Position numbers and translations under genes: made by a program | The notes under the pieces: model-generated | Told to the model about the DNA's origin: nothing | The model's database searches: none | The model's input: only the letters and a program-made list of their open reading frames with translations | Shown: positions 1-8,189 of the stretch, in pieces | Numbering within the stretch: the stretch's first letter is position 1 | Layout: each line of letters begins with the position of its first letter | NCBI GenBank assembly: GCA_003427395.1 | Contig: BFEA01000208.1 | Span: 1,986,954 to 2,008,743 of the forward strand | Reading direction: 5' to 3' | Source of the DNA: Chara braunii | Lineage: Eukaryota; Streptophyta; Charophyceae; Charales; Characeae | DNA: 21,790 bases

Positions 1-110
1 GGGGGCGGGTGTGTGGGCTGGGAGCGGGGGTGGCGGGGTTGGGGCAAGGGCGGGGGTGTTTTGGCGGGGCGATGGTCGGGTAGCCCCGCGGCGGAGGTCT
101 GAGGGTGAAA
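1..110. other. G-rich tract
   Basis: The plus strand is very rich in runs of three to five G (GGGGG, GGGG, GGG) with short spacers over about 110 bases, so it could form G-quadruplexes. No coding sequence is supported. Positions 111-330 look like ordinary unique sequence with no recognisable feature. Confidence 0.5.
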
Positions 111-329
111 CCCCTACCCCGGCTTGGGCCCAGGGGATCCCCACATGACAACGCTGCTCAACACCACCCCCCCTAAAACAAAAAAAAAAACAATCCCCCA
201 ACCCCCGAAGCACCCTTCATACCACCGAACAGGACCAACCCTCAAAGCACCCCTCATCAACGAAAATTCAATGCGTGTTGAATCATTCAACGCAGACCCC
301 CCGGTGAATCCGTTTTCGGACACACAGTA

Positions 330-445
330 CATATATATACATATATATATATAGTCAAACAGAGCTGCTCGGTAAACTGTAGACAAAGAGGGAGAAGAGG
401 ACATCAAACGAGGGACCGTACTGAATAGTTATTATTATTATAATA

Positions 446-478
<33 letters not shown>

Positions 479-491
479 CATTATTATTATT
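330..491. repeat. (TA)n and (ATT)n microsatellites
   Basis: A (TA)n-rich stretch at about 330-354 is followed by a long, slightly interrupted (ATT)n array at about 428-491. These are simple sequence repeats of the intergenic type, just upstream of the probable LTR. Confidence 0.9.
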
Positions 492-621
492 TAACTACAC
501 TATATTCTTCACTCAAATTGATAGGTGTTGTAACTCGTGTGCCAAATTGAGCCGTTGGGCTCCCAACGCGCCCAAAGACTAGTACAAACGGCTAGGCCTT
601 GAAAAGGGCTTAGGTCGACAA

Positions 622-683
622 TTGACCGAAAAGTCAACAGTCAACTCGTGGACCCAGGCCCAAATCCGAGAAGTCAAAGTCAA
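622..683. promoter_or_regulatory. Cluster of TTGAC (W-box core) motifs
   Basis: TTGACC lies at 622-627, and its reverse-complement core GTCAA lies at 633-637, 640-644, 673-677 and 679-683: five cores in about 60 bases. WRKY factors bind TTGAC[C/T] in plants. The cluster sits in the probable LTR, where it could act as a stress-responsive enhancer; this role is inference from motif density alone. Confidence 0.3.
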
Positions 684-1197
684 CAACAAAGATTTCCTGG
701 TCGTTGATCTGGAATGATCTAACAGTTGTCTACAGGTTCCAAAAGATTTAGGCCTAGAGGAGTCCAGATTGAAACTAGGACTCATCGGATGATCCGGGCC
801 CTCACATGGACCGATGCTGACCCTGAACAATGAGAGGCAAGGCTACAAAAGGTTGACCTCGCCACTGCTCGAGCATTGTCTTGTGAGTTGCTTGCGGGAA
901 GTTGCGACTACGACGTTGCACGTGAGACTGGAGAGGAGATGTTGGCCCCAGACCGCTGGATGGGCGCCAACGAGATATCATAATAGTGAGATAGGGAGAG
1001 GGCGGCCAAGACCACAACCATAGACGATGGCGAGGGAATGAGGAGAGAAGAGAGAGAGAGTGTGTGGGTGATGTGAGTCGTCGAGCGTACGTACCTGGTT
1101 TCTTGAGATGTGAAGTCGTTGCCGATTTTGCACGTTGTTAGAGGATTGTTTACCTGCGAGCAGTTGCTTCCACAGTGTCCATGTGTTACACGGAGTG

Positions 1198-1402
1198 CTG
1201 ACGTGGCACATTGAAGTGCGTATTGCTGACGTGACAAATTGAGTGTGTATTGTTGGCGTGGCACATTGAGTGTATATTGCTTGCGTGACACATCGAGTGC
1301 ATACTACTAGCATGGCACATTCAATGCATATTGTTGATGTGGCACATTGAGTGCATACTACTGGTGTGGCACGTTGAGTGCATATTGCTGACATGGCAGA
1401 GG
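1198..1402 (+). repeat. 27-bp minisatellite, seven full units plus a partial one
   Basis: Units start near 1198, 1226, 1253, 1280, 1307, 1334, 1361 and 1388, each close to CTGACGTGGCACATTGAGTG followed by CATATTG. The first unit is 28 bp and the rest 27 bp. Several units carry TGACGTGG or related bZIP-type ACGT cores. Because 27 is a multiple of three, several frames stay open and give false repetitive ORFs. It lies inside the probable LTR. Confidence 0.85.
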
Positions 1403-1615
1403 TGGTGAGCCTGAAGGAGGAAAGGGACTTATATTTTTCCTTCCCACTATCTATTCTTCCCCCCTCTCTTTTCTAAGTATTGTGGATTTGAGATATACAT
1501 GTGATAATGAGGAAACGTGTACTTCATGACTTCGAACTAATGAAATTATAGGATTGATTAGCTCATGACATTGCTATCCGCGACATGATTGGATGACGAG
1601 ACTGGGTTCATTACA

Positions 1616-1632
1616 ATTTGGTATTGGAGCAA
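1616..1632 (+). other. Primer-binding site, initiator tRNA-Met type
   Basis: TGGTATTGGAGC (1619-1630) matches 10 of 12 positions of the plant PBS TGGTATCAGAGC, which is complementary to the 3' end of initiator tRNA-Met. It follows the proposed LTR end TTACA after three bases (ATT), the usual plant spacing. The two differences suggest an old or variant element. Confidence 0.6.
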
Positions 1633-1750
1633 ATTCATCTCATCTCGCCGAATTGTTGGTCGATTGAAGATGACCGCGTGATAAAAAATCTCTCTCTGAT
1701 ATAGTGTTGACGTAACACTTGCAGAGTGGTTATAACCCTATGCTTGTGTC

Positions 1751-1983
1751 CACGTGGCATTCGTTGGCTGGTTCCCGAAGGGAATAAATCGCCAAACTAG
1801 TCTCTCTCTAAAAGGAATGTTCACGTGGCAAAGGCAGAGTGGATCTCTCCATAGGTCTGCGCTGACGTGGCAGTCAGTGTCAGTCACTGGTTGGTTCCCA
1901 CAAACAACTAAGTGTTGACGTGGCATACTACTGGCGATAGCATTGCCTACGTGGCATACTGGCAAGAGCACTGTCCACGTGGC
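1751..1983 (+). promoter_or_regulatory. Cluster of ACGTGGC (ABRE / G-box) motifs in the leader
   Basis: CACGTGGC occurs near 1751, 1822 and 1976, TACGTGGC near 1948, and TGACGTGGCA near 1863 and 1916. ACGTGGC is the core of the plant abscisic-acid response element bound by bZIP factors. The last three copies are part of a degenerate direct repeat with units starting at 1918, 1949 and 1977. Regulatory function is inference. The rest of 1633-2400 contains no other feature I can support. Confidence 0.4.
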
Positions 1984-2405
1984 ATACCGGCGATAGCGTT
2001 GCCATACTGACGAGAAAAACGTTCCAGTTGTTGAAGATAGGCTGACGAGGACCCAGAAGAACATCGGGATGACATGTGTCGTTGAGTGTGATATGAGTCA
2101 GACCTTTGATTGACCCTGATCTGGACTTACCTCGTTGATGCGTTGATTGATGTTAATGTGAACTTACCTGTGCGGTTTCTGATGTTGTCGGTCTGTGGAT
2201 TGCCTGCTGATGATTCTTGAACACACGGCTAGAAGGAGCCCACACACATTGTAAACAACATCACAAATAGCAAAGCACATTAAAAAGAAAAGTAGATTAA
2301 ATCATTAATTATTTAATTTTATTTATGTTCTTTTTGTTGTTCCTAATTCCTAACGAGACTGCGAAACAGATAATTGTATAGTTTGATTGTGCGGTATCTC
2401 TAAGG

Positions 2406-3316
2406 ATGGTTTGCTTGTGGAGCAGCCGGCGGTTGTGTCGGTTGACAAAGTCGATTCCCTTGTTTCTCAACCCGGTCTCACTGACGTTGTACGCAGGCGA
2501 AGAACTCTGCGTACACGTGGGCAAGTCCCTCAGAGGCCAAGAAAAGTTGAAATTGCAGCAGGTTGTGACTCAAATCTATGAGGATGGGTCGGATGCAAAA
2601 GCCCATGTCCGGAGCCAGTTTGATCTGCACAATTTCAAGGAACAGTTGGACCAGGCTGCGACGGGAGTTGATCTCCTCTATGTGTCGGGATAAATGAACA
2701 TGGTCTTAGCCTGGACCTGTCACAGTGTAGACCAATTTGTCGTTGAAATGCTGGTCATAAATGTTCAGCAAGTTAAAGAAGACGACAAAAGAAAAGAAGG
2801 AGAGACAAGTGGGGAAACCAAACAGGAACTAAATGAGGATGTATAGTTGACCAACATATCAGACAGTTAGAAGAAGCATTGCAGGTAGAAAAGAAGAAGA
2901 AAGAAGTCATAAAACAACAAAGGAGAAAAAAAGAACTTCAAGTAGAAGAAAGAAAATTGAATGATATCTGAAATAGAGTAAAAGTGGAAGACGAAAGTGA
3001 TGTTTCGACTCTCATTCAGAATATGATGTCGTATCTGGTTCATTTGGCAACGAAGCTAGATCAGGTCATAGCCAATAAAAATATGTTTTCTGCCCAGCTG
3101 GCAACATTAACCAATGCGGACAAACAAAAGCAACCGATAAACAGGGAAGAAAAAGTTGAGAAAGAACCGAAGCCTGAACCAGAAAAGAAATTAATGAGAG
3201 ATGCAATGAAGACCCCCCCCAAAGAAGAAACCCCGAAGAAAAAGGTACAAAGGGAGAAAGTAAAAATGAATATTCCCCTCACTTACAACCACGAGAAAAG
3301 AGAACACATGCTGTTG
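2406..3316 (+). pseudogene. Broken Gag-like, coiled-coil coding region (5' part)
   Basis: Coding-like sequence runs in one frame from 2406 to 2846 but is cut by TAA at 2691-2693. It then shifts to another frame that runs from about 2849 past 3300, cut by TGA at 2969-2971. The second frame encodes a Lys/Glu/Gln-rich helical stretch (residues such as LEEALQVEKKKKEV), then a segment with heptad-like hydrophobics (MSYLVHLATKLDQVIA), then a basic Pro/Lys/Glu tail. Position downstream of a PBS and the coiled-coil, charged composition suggest a retrotransposon Gag. No CCHC knuckle or protease is seen, so this is an inference. With two stops, one frameshift and an inserted element, it is not functional. 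It could instead be a decayed host gene. Confidence 0.4.
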
Positions 3317-3984
3317 TGGACCCCACAGGAATTCCTTTGGAAAATACGTTTCCGCAGAACGGTCGTCGGAAGAGTTTTGGAAAGTCTGGAAAGCTTTCTG
3401 CGGGGACCCCACAGTGGAGGGAGTTTTGCGGCAAAATGTTGAAAAAGTTCACCATAATAGGAAACGTGGCCGCCAAGCGTCCCGAAATGGAAACTGTTGG
3501 TTTGTCCGAGTGACCGACCGTGGAGTGTAGGAACCAGCATGGTCCGACACAGGGCGACTCTGGGCGGCATTTGGGCGACTGGCCACCGGCGAATCGGGAA
3601 TCGAACGGCACCACTGCATTCGTTGGGGGTGGGTGGAGTCTGTGGTTGTGGAAATGAACCGGTTCGGCGGACATCCTGAAGTCCGGCCTGTGGCCGACAT
3701 CTTGGAAACCTTCGGGATGCCTCCACCCCCAACGTTCGAGAGTCGGCACAAAATTGTGGCGGAAATCCCTCCCGCGGAACTTTTCCACGCCGCAGACCAT
3801 GTGGAAACACAATTCCACACTTTTCCAGCCCACAAAGCGCGGTGTGTGGGGCCCCGCGGAACACTTCCGCGGAAAACACAAAACTTTCCCACAGACTTTT
3901 CCGGGCTATGTAGGCTCCCAGAAACAATTCTCCGGAAACAATTCTGTGGCAAAATTTTTCCTTGCCGCATTCCTGTGGGGTCCA
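3317..3984. mobile_element. 668-bp terminal-inverted-repeat element inserted in the Gag-like region
   Basis: The ends are a perfect 16-bp inverted repeat: TGGACCCCACAGGAAT at 3317-3332 and its reverse complement at 3969-3984. Beneath the ends are many related motifs (GTGGAA, TTCCGCGG, GGGGACCCCACA), typical of subterminal repeats. The centre has its own inverted arms (about 3619-3637 with 3719-3737, CCACCCCCAACG type). I found no transposase frame and no clear target-site duplication, so the superfamily is undetermined. It is probably a non-autonomous foldback or MITE-like element. Open frames on both strands (3279-3970) run through the inverted repeats and are not believable genes. Confidence 0.65.
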
Positions 3985-4240
3985 GGCCTAAGAGAGCAGA
4001 TCCAACAGCAAATGAACGTGGAAATTATAAGAAGGTGGCAGGCGTTGAAACCCCAACTGAACCTTTTTCGGACAAATAAGGATATCAGGCAAACACTCTC
4101 CTCCTTTTGTAAGGAATGGTTAGGAGGGGATCGCGGAGGATGGATAGCGAAAGTGGAGTGGGGGGGGTACAAGGACGGTGTGCAGCCACAGGAGCTGGCG
4201 GAGTTCAGAAATACCGCTTGCTTTTTAATGACTGGATGAC
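3985..4240 (+). pseudogene. Continuation of the broken Gag-like region after the insertion
   Basis: Two overlapping frames look mildly coding just after the inserted element. One gives a short segment containing NERGNYKKVAGVE that stops at 4077-4079; the other is a Gln/Arg-rich helical segment (REQIQQQMNVEIIRRWQAL) running to 4239. Either could continue the interrupted protein. Without a homolog the original frame cannot be chosen. No reverse transcriptase or integrase is seen downstream. Confidence 0.25.
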
Positions 4241-4822
4241 TATAGAACCCACCTTCCCACTGCGCCCCGCATCCGGCTTCCCAGACCCCTTCCCACCACA
4301 CCCACTCGCCCTGGTCGAGGCAATGACGGACTGACAGCCAACTTGTAGTGTGTAGATGTGCTGGGGGGAAAGATAGCCGGTGGGTACCCTCTAGTGTTGT
4401 CTGTCTTTTGCCTGCCCTTGGTCCCCTTGATGACGCAAAGGTCGCACCTTTCTGAGCTCTGGGTTTGGACCCCCCCAAAACTTACACTTTTTCTTCATAG
4501 TTTCCATACAAAGTCAAGCTCCCACTTCCCCCGTACACTGCGCTCACTTGACCCTAAGGACAAGCTGCAGGACAGCCTGTCCACCGGTGGCCCGCGCTCG
4601 GTGGGAGGCCGGAGACAGGTGGGTGTATCTTGACCATTTGAAATGCTGCAGGTCTGCCTCGTTTAGATTGGAGTGCCGAGCATTTCTGTTTGACAATGTT
4701 GGTGGTGTCGGTGGTTTTGTGGATTCGCCTGTAGCAGTCTTTGACTGTGTACTTCCAAAATGGGAGCGGCCGAGCTCCCTCTCATCGCCATTCGGCCAGG
4801 TTGAACGGCAAGAGGCACAGTG
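4241..4822. other. Stretch with no recognisable feature
   Basis: The sequence is moderately GC-rich and C-rich at first. The open frames are short and overlap on both strands, with no recognisable domain or repeat. I see nothing in it that can be named. Confidence 0.5.
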
Positions 4823-5288
4823 GCGTCATCGTCTCGTAGGCCCACAACCCATCCGATTTGTCGCCTAAAACCCGGATTCTTATAAGGCCAGCCGATGGGT
4901 GGGTTTCGTCCCGATCGGGGTTCCAGGTCAGGCGGGACAGCCTTGCCCCCGGTAGTGTTGGTTCCTAGTCGGCCAGCTCCGCCTGCGAGGTTGTGCAGTG
5001 GGATACCATGTAGACCACCATGGGGAGGGGGAGTGAGGCCTCCAAGACCAGCGTCATCGTTTCGTAAGCCCACCAGTGCCATCACCCATGATTCGTCCCC
5101 TAAGACCCGCCTAAAACCCGGATTCTTATAAGGCCAGTCGATGGGTGGGTTTCCTCCCGATCGAGGTTCCGGTTGAGGCGAGACAGCCCTGCTCCCGGAA
5201 GTGCTGGTTCGTAGGCGGCCAGCTCCACCTGCGAGGTTGTGCAGTGGGATACCGTGTTCACCGCCATGGGAAGGGGGAGTGAAGCCTG
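4823..5288 (+). repeat. Direct tandem duplication, two units of about 230-246 bp
   Basis: The second unit repeats the first with substitutions. The anchor GCGTCATCGT is at 4823 and 5051; the long conserved core (GCCTAAAACCCGGATTCTTA onward) covers about 4863-5042 and 5109-5288, 180 bp in each. The shared stretch ends with CATGGGRAGGGGGAGTGARG. The function is unknown. The frames open across it differ between the copies, which argues against coding. Confidence 0.85.
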
Positions 5289-5290
5289 GA

Positions 5291-5372
5291 GGTTTAACGT
5301 GCCCCGTTAAATGGGCTTCAGGCTACCGGACCCACAGTGGCTGGTGATGCCAGCTAAAAGAAGAAGAACATA
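5291..5372 (+). repeat. Short structured repeat related to one at 18475-18522
   Basis: It starts with a perfect 7-bp hairpin (TTTAACG, loop TGCCC, CGTTAAA; 5293-5311) and contains CGGACCCACAGTGGCTGG followed by TGATGCCAGC and an A-rich AAAAGAAGAAGAA tail. The same motif order, CGGACCACAATGACTGG then TGGCGCCAGC then AAAAAAGAAAAAGAA, occurs near 18478-18520. This looks like a small retroposed family with an A-rich end. Positions 5373-5612 have nothing I recognise. Confidence 0.5.
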
Positions 5373-5618
5373 GGTCGTGCTGGCGGTTCGACAACGCATG
5401 GCGCTCAGGGCGTTCGGAGCTGTGGAAGAAAGTGGCCCCGATCGACCAAGGGTAGCGTTGCCGAAATGCGCATGGGAAAGCACTTGGTCATACCAAGCAA
5501 CAGCTGGCCCGCACCTCCCAAGGCCGGCTCGAGAGATGAAAGTCAGAATGAATGAGGATAATGAACTATGTAGTGGCATGATTCCCAAAGACTTAGTTAG
5601 CGAGTAATGGAAGACGAA

Positions 5619-5915
5619 GATGATGAAGGCATCTTGATGGGAGGCTGGGCCCGGTTCCCAGCACATGCTGCTCCCCACGAATAGATTGGAGCATGTCCCT
5701 TAAACCACCACTACCTGCAGCACGACTGACACTGAAAAAACGCTCCACGAAGTCTGGAGGCCTGTGACGCACCAATGCCGCCGATGGTTTTATCGACGGC
5801 GGGCGCAGCCTCTTGACACTTCAGGTAGTAGGCTACTACTTGAAATTCGGAGGCCTGCAGGTAGTCGTGGTTTAAAAAAAAAAAAAGAAAAAAAAAAAGA
5901 AGATGAAGAAGGCAT
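5619..5915 (+). mobile_element. SINE-like unit 1, poly(A)-tailed and flanked by a 14-bp direct repeat
   Basis: The unit (5633-5901) contains the family core CCCAGCACATGCTGCTCCCC then ACGAATAGATTGGAG (about 5658-5692) and ends in an A-rich tail (5872-5899). It lies between GATGATGAAGGCAT (5619-5632) and GATGAAGAAGGCAT (5902-5915), which differ at one base and look like a target-site duplication. A 176-bp palindromic element occupies 5700-5875 within it. Retroposition by LINE machinery is the usual way such units arise. There is no protein coding. Confidence 0.55.
5700..5875. repeat. 176-bp inverted-repeat element, TTAAACC ends
   Basis: The left arm at 5700-5720 (TTAAACCACCACTACCTGCA plus G) is matched by the reverse complement at 5855-5875, 20 of 21 positions. 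The interior holds further near-palindromes: about 5818-5842 (TTCAGGTAGTAG with CTACTACTTGAA) and a GC-rich hairpin at about 5774-5803. An element at 18399-18593 has arms with the same TTAAACC beginning. TTAA at both ends is part of the arms, so a TTAA target duplication cannot be told from the repeat itself. Confidence 0.65.
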
Positions 5916-6217
5916 GGCCAGGAGACTCAGGACCTCAAGGAAATTACTGAGCCAGGAGCTTCAAGCAATTTTCTGATAGATTCGTTTCTTTTTCCAGACT
6001 CTCATCTGGGACACATACTGAGACAATGGCATTGCTGAGATGATGTTTGTTCAAATAAAGGCACGGGTACCCATTTTTCAGCAGGAGCAGCTTCCCACCA
6101 ATAGAAAGGAGCCATCCAAAGGAGGATACCACAGAGGGATGCTCATATCACCCTCTGTGGTAAGCCCCGAGGATGACTTTGCAAAAAAAAAAAAAAAAAA
6201 AAAGATGAAGAAGGCAT
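5916..6217 (+). mobile_element. SINE-like unit 2, poly(A)-tailed and flanked by a 14-bp direct repeat
   Basis: The unit spans 5916-6203 and ends in 21 A (6183-6203). It lies between exact copies of GATGAAGAAGGCAT at 5902-5915 and 6204-6217, a convincing target-site duplication. Inside are a B-box-like GTTCAAAT near 6050, the family core TTCAGCAGGAGCAGCTTCCC then ACCAATAGA (6078-6107), and a perfect 12-bp hairpin at 6127-6162. The layout of RNA polymerase III-like box, core, hairpin and poly(A) is that of a SINE. A convincing A box was not found. Confidence 0.6.
6127..6162 (+). repeat. Hairpin with ATGCTCATATCA loop (SINE-like unit 2)
   Basis: TACCACAGAGGG (6127-6138) pairs perfectly with CCCTCTGTGGTA (6151-6162) around the 12-nt loop ATGCTCATATCA (6139-6150). 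Units at 8114-8149 and 18373-18402 have nearly the same loop but different stems. Confidence 0.8.
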
Positions 6218-6369
6218 AGGAGTGTGTCTGTACAAAACTCTGAGTCGGGTGACATGGTGAGGTCGGATTAGGAGTCAGTTTTGACAATTGTGGCTTGGAA
6301 TACCACAATGTCATGTTGTGTCCGTGGATATCGAGAGATCGGAGGCCACTTTGCAAGTGGTTTGGATAA

Positions 6370-6461
6370 TCCCCCCCCACCACCAGCGCATCCGAGCCTC
6401 TTTTTGGCGAGGCGGAATCCCCAGCGCCAAGTGGTGGGGGGGGAATTGTCCCCCCCACCAC
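6370..6461. repeat. Nested foldback of C8/G8-rich arms
   Basis: TCCCCCCCCACCAC (6370-6383) is repeated inverted at 6431-6444. The inverted arm in turn pairs with CCCCCCCACCAC (6450-6461) around the 6-nt loop AATTGT. One G-rich arm therefore has two possible C-rich partners. A smaller GCCTC/GAGGC hairpin lies between the outer arms. It is probably a small MITE-like relic; no function is known. Confidence 0.6.
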
Positions 6462-6717
6462 TAAGCTTAGCGCAGCGGTATTTTGGGGGGGGCTGCAGCG
6501 TTCCGCCAGCCATTTTGGCCCGGTAGCACTGTTCATCAGAACTTTTCGGAATGACTCATTTTTCGATTCTCAAGTTTGCCTGGGTGTTGTACTTGCGGTT
6601 GAAGCCCACCGTGAATGGGCACAACCACAAGCAGCAGGACTACCTCAGATCTGAGCTGATCGTTGGCCAACTCAGAAAAAGATGCATCATGATTGACGGA
6701 TGATAACCAATTGACTG

Positions 6718-6718
<1 letters not shown>

Positions 6719-6797
<79 letters not shown>

Positions 6798-6798
6798 N

Positions 6799-6890
<92 letters not shown>
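6719..6890. repeat. Compound microsatellite (TC)n(TG)n
   Basis: About 130 bases of (TC)n, with one N at 6798, pass directly into about 40 bases of (TG)n. Reading frames through it give only Ser-Leu, Arg-Glu or Cys-Val repeats. The N shows that the length is uncertain in the assembly. Confidence 0.98.
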
Positions 6891-6892
<2 letters not shown>

Positions 6893-7008
6893 CCCGTGGC
6901 GAATGTATGGGTCAAGTACGCTGGTTCAATACAAATACAGGAAGGGGACTGGACGCCCACTTCTTTGCATCTTGCTTTCTTGTCCAGCATGTCTTGCTGC
7001 ACTTCGTG

Positions 7009-7092
7009 TCTTCTTCTTCTTCTTCTTCTTCTTCTTCTTCTTCTTCTTCTTCTTCTTCTTCTTCTTCTTCTTCTTCGTCTTCGTTTTCGTCG
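7009..7092. repeat. (TTC)n microsatellite
   Basis: About 22 TTC units run from about 7009 to 7076, with degenerate units (GTCTTCGTTTTCGTCGTCGT) beyond. As a long polypurine/polypyrimidine mirror tract it could form triplex DNA. Frames through it encode only poly-Ser, poly-Phe, poly-Lys, poly-Glu or poly-Arg and are not genes. Confidence 0.95.
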
Positions 7093-7135
7093 TCGTCTCC
7101 TTTTTTGAAATGCACTGCACCTCCTGTCTTTGAAG

Positions 7136-8029
7136 GGGAGTAAGACCCCAGGGACTAAGTCCCAGAAGCAAAGAGCATTGGGTAAAGTGCCTGAATCTGG
7201 TTGTGACTTATGCAGAGATGCAGAAAAAGCGGTCAAACTGCGATATTCTGCACCAGATTTGGGTGTTAAATGCAATCCTCTTTGCTAGTGGCACCTTACC
7301 ATAATGAAAGAAGGCATTACATTTTTACCATCACAGATGCAGCCACCCGCCAACATTGAATTTCAACATTTTGGGTTAGGACGTTGCTCCACTACACAGC
7401 ATTCTAAATGAACCTGGACAGGCAGGCAATCCAGTTACATTTGGGGTGACCCAATATTCTGAATGTGTCAGAATCATTAACAGATCTATATATATTTAGA
7501 ATGTCATCATGTGGAGCAAGGGCCTTTTACTTAACCCACTGGTACTTCAGAGCCACCTTTTCCCGGGGCTCGAAATACCCTGCCCGCCCAAAAAAAAATG
7601 AACCGGGGCCTTCCGTTTGACTGGCGATGTTAGCCATTTTGCTGAGGTAGGCCAACGCCCAAAACTCGTAACCGCGTGCAACATCGCTTCTGAGAAAAAT
7701 GGCTGGCAAACGTACTAAATCCTGGTAAAGAGGGGAGGACCTAAAGTGCAGCTGAAGAGGGGAGGACTCAATTTAAACCCCCAGTACCCCCAAAAGTCGA
7801 AGCCGAACACGAGCCGCGACGCGCTCGGATGAACGGGCCTGGACTAGAGCACCCAAATTCATTCGAGTGGAAACGATTCTGCTTTATTTTGTCCTGCGCG
7901 GTCGATACATGGCCGAGGTACTTTACACTTTTTCTGAAGGGCAAGGTAGCTTGTTGTTTCAGATTGATCTGGCAGTCCAGTAAAGACTGAAGAGGCACCA
8001 CTGCCCCCATTCATGCTTTCCGTATAAAG
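7136..8029. other. Stretch with no gene; minor repeat traces only
   Basis: I see no coding sequence here. TTAACCCACTGGTACTTCAG (about 7531-7550) resembles GTAACCATCAGTACTTCAG at 9301-9319, and TTTAAACCCCCAGTAC (about 7772-7787) resembles the arms of the TTAAACC palindromes. Both are probable relics of small repeats. Confidence 0.4.
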
Positions 8030-8185
8030 GATCTTTTTGATTCGATGGGGACGCTGTACCGGCTTTCCAGCAGGTGATGCTGCCCACCAATAGACTGGAG
8101 GCACCCTTAGGGTAGATAGGAGTGCATGCCTATATCATCACTCCTATCTGTTGCAGAGGGTGTTTCTTCTTTAAAATGAAAAATG
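8030..8185 (+). mobile_element. SINE-like unit 3
   Basis: In order the unit has a B-box-like GATTCGAT (about 8039), GGGGACGCTGTACCGG, the family core TTTCCAGCAGGTGATGCTGC then CCACCAATAGACTGGAG (about 8065-8101), a perfect 11-bp hairpin (8114-8149), and a short A-rich end near 8173-8185. The upstream GGGACGCTG-ACC segment is shared with the minus-strand unit near 19756-19775. No target duplication was identified, so the boundaries are approximate. Confidence 0.5.
8114..8149 (+). repeat. Hairpin with ATGCCTATATCA loop (SINE-like unit 3)
   Basis: AGATAGGAGTG (8114-8124) pairs perfectly with CACTCCTATCT (8139-8149). After one C/T mismatch the loop is ATGCCTATATCA (8126-8137), differing from the unit 2 loop at two positions, although the stems share no sequence. 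Confidence 0.8.
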
Positions 8186-8189
8186 CAAG

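Larger units (their letters stand above)
529..1615 (+). mobile_element. Probable 5' LTR of a plant-type LTR retrotransposon
   Basis: The proposed LTR starts TGTAAC (529) and ends TTACA (1615), giving the usual TG...CA ends with a short terminal inverted repeat. The primer-binding site follows directly, as expected. The right edge is well supported by the PBS; the left edge is inferred only from the TGTAA/TTACA symmetry. About 1,087 bp is a normal length for a plant LTR. It contains a W-box-like cluster (622-683), a 27-bp minisatellite (1198-1402) and a TTATATTT sequence near 1430 that could be a TATA element. No second LTR copy is visible in the window, so the element is truncated or its 3' end lies elsewhere. 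Confidence 0.5.

Noticed and set aside
978-1394. Minus-strand frame with 9-residue Cys-Thr repeats
   Set aside because: It is an effect of the 27-bp minisatellite, whose unit is a multiple of three.
1198-1402. CRISPR-like regular repeats
   Set aside because: The 27-bp units are directly adjacent without spacers and diverged: a minisatellite in eukaryotic DNA.
3279-3970. Minus-strand frames of 173-214 residues
   Set aside because: They lie within the inverted-repeat element, overlap each other in different frames, and show no domain.
6640-7275. Long frames on both strands (RERE, SLSL, CVCV, poly-S/F/E/K/R)
   Set aside because: They are created by the (TC)n(TG)n and (TTC)n microsatellites, where several frames are open at once; there is no non-repetitive domain.
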